Part shown: positions 27,833-31,247 of the stretch, piece after piece
Layout: each line of letters opens with the position of its first letter
Position numbering within the stretch: the stretch's first letter is position 1
Virus record (IMG/VR): IMGVR_UViG_3300027503_000046
Coordinates: 1-31,247 of that record
Reading direction: 5' to 3' (one strand)
Length of the DNA stretch: 31,247 nucleotides
Origin: a virus
Made by a program: the position numbers and the translations under genes
Notes under the pieces: model-generated
The model's database searches: none
What the model was told of the DNA's origin: nothing
Seen by the model: the letters and a program-made list of their open reading frames with translations, nothing else

Positions 27833-27860
27833 TTTTAACCATACTATTTTTATTTGTCAA
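27832..27860 (-). promoter_or_regulatory. Strong promoter for the major capsid gene
   Basis: On the minus strand TTGACA (27860-27855) is followed after exactly 17 bases by TAAAAT (27837-27832). It lies in the 175-base gap after the scaffold gene, with a leader of about 130 bases before the capsid ATG at 27692. Confidence 0.75.
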
Positions 27861-27867
27861 GTATTTT

Positions 27868-28776
27868 TTAATTTTTAATTCTTTCCGCCAATTCCTTCCT
27901 CCATTCTTCTTTTGTGAGTTTCTTGTTTTGTGGTTTTGGTTTTGGCTGTGATTGTGTGGATACCGATTGATTTTGCTTGAGTCTCGCCAGATCATCCTGT
28001 CTGATTTGTTTGAGCAAATCTTCCCCAATGTAATTTATTCTATTAGATGGATCAAGACTTCTCAGTATCTGAGCATTAAGATTTCTCAAGTCCTCTTCGA
28101 CTAATGGCACTACCTGTTTAGGATTAACTGAGATTCCTTTTTGTTCCGCTAGGTACATATAGTTTGCAATACGCTTCACCACATCGGGATTTTTTGGAAG
28201 ATTGCTCCCTTCTAAAGCATCAATGATCTGACTGGTAATTTCCTTTTGTGCTTGTTCGACCTGTAAATTAATTTGCTCTTGTTCTCTCCTGGAGAGCTCT
28301 TCTTTATATTGTCTTTCTAATTCTTCTTTCTCTTGTCTTACTCTTTTAAGTTCTCGCTCATTTTCAGGCAACATTTCCTCTTCTATTACTTGAGTCAAAT
28401 ATTCTTCGGCTAATTGTCTCGGATTGTATCCAGCTCTTTGCAATAATTCCCATGGATTTTGTTGGATTAATTGAGCAATCTCATTGACAAGTTTTTCCTG
28501 TTGCCTTGCATTCCGTGTTGCAATATCGCTTGTCTTTTGTGCCTTGTAAGACGAGACCATTGTTTTAAATTCTTTGTCTGTAATCGGCTCATTCTCTGGT
28601 AATCCCCAAAGTGCTTTAAGCTGTCTTTCATTGATCTGTAAAGTTTGACCACCGACATCAATTTTAGCTTCTCTTAATGGTATTTCAGTCTGTGTTTCTT
28701 GTGTTACCGGTTCGCTTGATTCTATTGATTCAGACGGGACTGATTCTTCAATCGCTTCTGTTGTTTCGTTTTCCAT
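27868..28776 (-). CDS. Scaffolding protein, 302 aa
   Basis: It has the composition of a phage capsid scaffold: an acidic Ser/Glu/Thr N-terminal tail (1-40), a helical body with long charged coiled coil (about 135-190; NERELKRVRQEKEELERQYK), NPWELLQRAGYNPRQLAEEYL, and a basic C-terminal helix (KKLTKEEWRKELAERIKN) likely to contact the coat. It lies between portal and coat genes, the usual scaffold position. No protease motif is visible. Confidence 0.82.
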   Translation of the reverse strand: MENETTEAIEESVPSESIESSEPVTQETQTEIPLREAKIDVGGQTLQINERQLKALWGLPENEPITDKEFKTMVSSYKAQKTSDIATRNARQQEKLVNEIAQLIQQNPWELLQRAGYNPRQLAEEYLTQVIEEEMLPENERELKRVRQEKEELERQYKEELSRREQEQINLQVEQAQKEITSQIIDALEGSNLPKNPDVVKRIANYMYLAEQKGISVNPKQVVPLVEEDLRNLNAQILRSLDPSNRINYIGEDLLKQIRQDDLARLKQNQSVSTQSQPKPKPQNKKLTKEEWRKELAERIKN

Positions 28777-28790
28777 TTTATTTTCCTTTG

Positions 28791-30779
28791 TTAAATTGGT
28801 ACTGCACTTGCTCCACTAGGAGTTTGGTATTGTTCTCCAGTCATAGGGTTTCTTGGCAAATTAGGAAGAGACCCTGTTACTTGTTCCATCGGGTTTATAC
28901 TCGCTCCTTGTGTCACGCTTGGAATGTTAGATTGATCGGGAGTTTGAGGAGGCAAGTTCTGCATTCCGAGAATTGCAAATAGATCCTTGTCGCCAGTTCT
29001 TAATTGATTGATATGCTCTTGGATATGAGCTAATACTACAACTACTAAATCAGGATTGTTTCTTGCCTCTGGACTATCTAAGAGTTGTTTATGTTCCTGA
29101 ATGTGCATAGAATGATTATCGGTCATCAATACAGGAGGATTATTTCCATCCGACAAAGATTCATTCTCTTGTGCTATAAGCATAAGTTGTCTTTGGACTG
29201 GGTCCATAATAGAGTCTAATCTACCATTTTGCAAGACAGAAAAATACATATCTGGATTCTTAACAAAACCATATTGCAATAAAGTATCTGCAATTTGGAT
29301 TTTCCCAGCAGTTGTTTTTGACAAAGGATTTCCCATGTCTACTATAACCCTATTTACATTTTCTAAATCATCTCCTTTAAATTCTTTCATGTATGGCGTG
29401 TTCATTTTTCCGACGATTGTCGCTACTCTTGGAACAGTGGCATACTGTTTTAACATTGATATGATCGCCGTACCACTATCTTCTAATAATTGAACATATC
29501 TTTGTTGAGTCAATTGTAAGAATTGTATTGCTTGACTTGCAACTAATGCCAATGCCGCTCCTGATTTCAAACTTGACTCTGGATTTCCTCTCACTACTGA
29601 ATTGATGCCAGAAATAGATTCCATTTCATTTACTAATTCTTTATATCTATTAAATATCTCTACAGGTGTCGCAGTTAAATTCATAGGTTCTGGCTTGCCC
29701 ATCTTTGCATCATACTGGACTATATTTAGTCCTCCAGAAAGTTCCTCTACTGATATGTCACTCCCTTTTGGGACAAGAACATTTTGTACTCCAAAAGCTT
29801 CTTGATTAGTCTGAATTGTAGATGCTAGACCGTCAATTGCTCTCTGGATTGGCAACATATCGAAACTTACTGAATAACCAAAAGGAGAAGCATAGATAGA
29901 TCCTGGATGCAATGCATAAACTGGTATTTCAGGATATGGTAAATCAGAATCAAATAATACAGTCCCACCTTCTATAAATTCAGAATATCTCCCATTTGGA
30001 ACAGACTGAGTTTTGTCATGGTAGAATCTATATAAAGGTATTAAGTCAGAATCTGTAATACGGTAGAAATCCAAGAAATCATTTTTAAGATTGCCAGTAA
30101 ACATTTCAGAATTAATAATATCACTTTCAAACTCCGGATATTTTTTTGCTAGTTCATATTTATTTACAAATTCTCTAACAATCAACCAATGCCTTTCCTC
30201 AAACTTTCTTAAGTATGGATGTCGTATAATATCAACACCAGAGCATGACATGAACTTAATATCTCCCTCTTTGACTGGTTCATTGTTTTGTCCTACGCCA
30301 TATTCTCTGCCAAGAGCCACATCCCAATTAAGTGCAATATATCCTTCCCCTGACCATATAGCAAATTCAACCGCTTCTGCTACATATCTCTCAAGTCTTT
30401 TTTCTCGCATATAATAATCAAGTAATCCCTGTGCGAGTTTAGTTTGTGCTTGACTTGAATAGTCATTATTGACTGCTCTTGCATCAAATGTCGGTCTTTG
30501 AGATACAGTAATTGATAGGATAGCTTGTAATATAGATCGAAAGTGATTTACAAAAAGAAAACTATATTCTCCGACTTCTCCGCCACGAACCATGTCGCCT
30601 AAATGGTATCCTGCTCTAAAGTATTGCCTATATGATTTTCTCCATAGATCCAACATCCCATTGATGCGAACATACTGATAGTAATCATCTACTTTCTTTT
30701 GTAGTTCTCCACCAATTTCATCTACTGTAAGATTTGCAAAATATATTGCATCTTGTTCTAGTTTTGTTTTAACTAACAT
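28791..30779 (-). CDS. Portal protein, 662 aa
   Basis: The portal dodecamer is the DNA gate at one capsid vertex and the docking site for TerL and the adaptor. The length and order (after terL, before scaffold) fit large podovirus portals. Visible features include WRKSYRQYFRAGYHLGDM (46-63), the clip/stem region with FGYSVSFDMLPIQRAIDGLA (about 299-318), a helix-rich RGNPESSLKSGAALALVASQ (about 390-410) and a Pro/Gln/Asn-rich C-terminal tail (MQNLPPQTPDQSNIPS). The ATG overlaps the terL stop as TAATG. Confidence 0.88.
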   Translation of the reverse strand: MLVKTKLEQDAIYFANLTVDEIGGELQKKVDDYYQYVRINGMLDLWRKSYRQYFRAGYHLGDMVRGGEVGEYSFLFVNHFRSILQAILSITVSQRPTFDARAVNNDYSSQAQTKLAQGLLDYYMREKRLERYVAEAVEFAIWSGEGYIALNWDVALGREYGVGQNNEPVKEGDIKFMSCSGVDIIRHPYLRKFEERHWLIVREFVNKYELAKKYPEFESDIINSEMFTGNLKNDFLDFYRITDSDLIPLYRFYHDKTQSVPNGRYSEFIEGGTVLFDSDLPYPEIPVYALHPGSIYASPFGYSVSFDMLPIQRAIDGLASTIQTNQEAFGVQNVLVPKGSDISVEELSGGLNIVQYDAKMGKPEPMNLTATPVEIFNRYKELVNEMESISGINSVVRGNPESSLKSGAALALVASQAIQFLQLTQQRYVQLLEDSGTAIISMLKQYATVPRVATIVGKMNTPYMKEFKGDDLENVNRVIVDMGNPLSKTTAGKIQIADTLLQYGFVKNPDMYFSVLQNGRLDSIMDPVQRQLMLIAQENESLSDGNNPPVLMTDNHSMHIQEHKQLLDSPEARNNPDLVVVVLAHIQEHINQLRTGDKDLFAILGMQNLPPQTPDQSNIPSVTQGASINPMEQVTGSLPNLPRNPMTGEQYQTPSGASAVPI

Positions 30780-31247
30780 TATCTTCTAAACATCCTTTTT
30801 AAATTTTCTCTCTCGCTTGATTCTCTTTCAAAGTGAATAAAATGTGTTGATGGCAATGATGCACCTGTTACCGGTATAGGATTTGTATATTGATCCAAGT
30901 TTCTAACCATGTAAATCAGACTTGCCAGAGCGTCATAATGCCCATACATATCTGACACATCAAATTGTGTTCTCTGTTTATTCCATATCCCAGCCCGTAA
31001 ACATCCAATCAATTCCTGGCAATTGTCAGACACGTATAATCTTCCTTGTCCTATAAAGACTCTGAGTTCATTGACCATTGCAAGTAAAGTATCTTTTGAA
31101 GTTGGGGCAAAGTGAACATTGTGCATGAGAGACATATCTTGTAAAAGTATTACATTGTTATTGTCTGCTATTCTTCTAATATTGTTTTGTCTTTTGAATA
31201 ACTCAAGTTCTTTTGATACTATTGTTTTTGCAATCAAATCGGTTGTT
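30757..31247. repeat. Right copy of the 491-bp terminal direct repeat
   Basis: This matches bases 1-491 with 14 substitutions and no indels. Differences include a Ser codon exchanged for a different Ser codon family (AGT against TCA). It shows that the window ends are overlapping samples of the same locus from two close relatives, or diverged terminal redundancy. Confidence 0.95.
30779..31247 (-). CDS. terL: Terminase large subunit, C-terminal part (cut by window edge)
   Basis: The frame is open to the right edge and reads TTDLIAKTIVSKELELF, identical to residues 310-326 of the complete TerL, through the nuclease-domain aspartate in HYDAL to the same C-terminus KRMFRR. One residue differs (Thr for Ser in NPIPVTGASLP). 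An internal ATG at 31237 should not be taken as a start. This is the second image of terL at the contig junction. Confidence 0.92.
   Translation of the reverse strand, partial: TTDLIAKTIVSKELELFKRQNNIRRIADNNNVILLQDMSLMHNVHFAPTSKDTLLAMVNELRVFIGQGRLYVSDNCQELIGCLRAGIWNKQRTQFDVSDMYGHYDALASLIYMVRNLDQYTNPIPVTGASLPSTHFIHFERESSERENLKRMFRR

Noticed and set aside
30779-31237. Second, shorter terminase gene with its own start at 31237
   Set aside because: The frame is open to the window edge and matches the internal part of TerL. It is the contig overlap, not a separate gene.
1-31247. tRNA genes, CRISPR arrays, insertion sequences, integrase or attachment sites
   Set aside because: I looked on both strands for cloverleaf cores, spaced direct repeats and recombinase motifs and saw none that I could support.
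1-31247. Reassigned stop codon (TGA or TAG read through)
   Set aside because: TGA closes many tightly overlapping genes (ATGA junctions) and TAG closes several. No gene is improved by reading through.

Overview
The window looks like one complete genome of a short-tailed (podovirus-type) tailed phage, about 30.76 kb per unit. Bases 1-491 recur at 30757-31247 with 14 substitutions and no indels, so the contig closes on itself inside the large terminase gene. The DNA is AT-rich. Genes are short, mostly overlapping (ATGA and TAATG junctions) and usually preceded by AGGAG-type ribosome binding sites. Promoters resemble TTGACA/TATAAT, and the standard genetic code is used. A lipoprotein-plus-C-terminal-membrane-segment spanin points to a Gram-negative host. 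The host cannot be named from the sequence. No integrase, repressor, tRNA, CRISPR array, DNA polymerase or RNA polymerase was found.

Layout. Every gene but one is on the minus strand. The early/replication block runs from about 12.7 kb down to 3.1 kb. It holds small hypothetical proteins, a Sak4-like ATPase, a BRO-N/KilAC antirepressor-like protein, an SPPY DNA methyltransferase, a replication initiator with candidate origin iterons, a DUF3310 protein, many micro-genes, SSB and a PD-(D/E)XK nuclease. It ends at a clear rho-independent terminator (3057-3080). A promoter (3028-3054) follows directly and starts the packaging/structural block: small genes, a broken ParB-methyltransferase, TerS and TerL. 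Across the circle junction this continues with portal, scaffold, major capsid, fibre, adaptor, nozzle and ejection proteins, then a lysis cassette (holin candidates, C39-like lysin, unimolecular spanin) ending at 13.4 kb. Extra promoters are visible before the capsid gene (27832-27860) and the lysis genes (14899-14926). The single plus-strand gene (12860-13351) encodes a four-helix membrane protein with its own promoter. It lies where temperate phages often keep immunity genes.

Most notable. At 12212-12264 (minus strand) is a complete type I hammerhead self-cleaving ribozyme. It has the CUGACGA core, stem II, GAAA, stem III with a cUUCGg tetraloop, a GUC cleavage triplet and a closing stem I. 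It sits between two early genes, and the stop codon of the upstream gene lies inside stem I. About 3 kb downstream in the same early operon, the 126-base leader of the antirepressor gene (9261-9386) can form a pseudoknotted hairpin, an SD-covering hairpin, and a mutually exclusive long-range stem. This is the architecture of a translational RNA switch. Together they suggest that early gene expression in this phage is controlled by RNA processing and folding.
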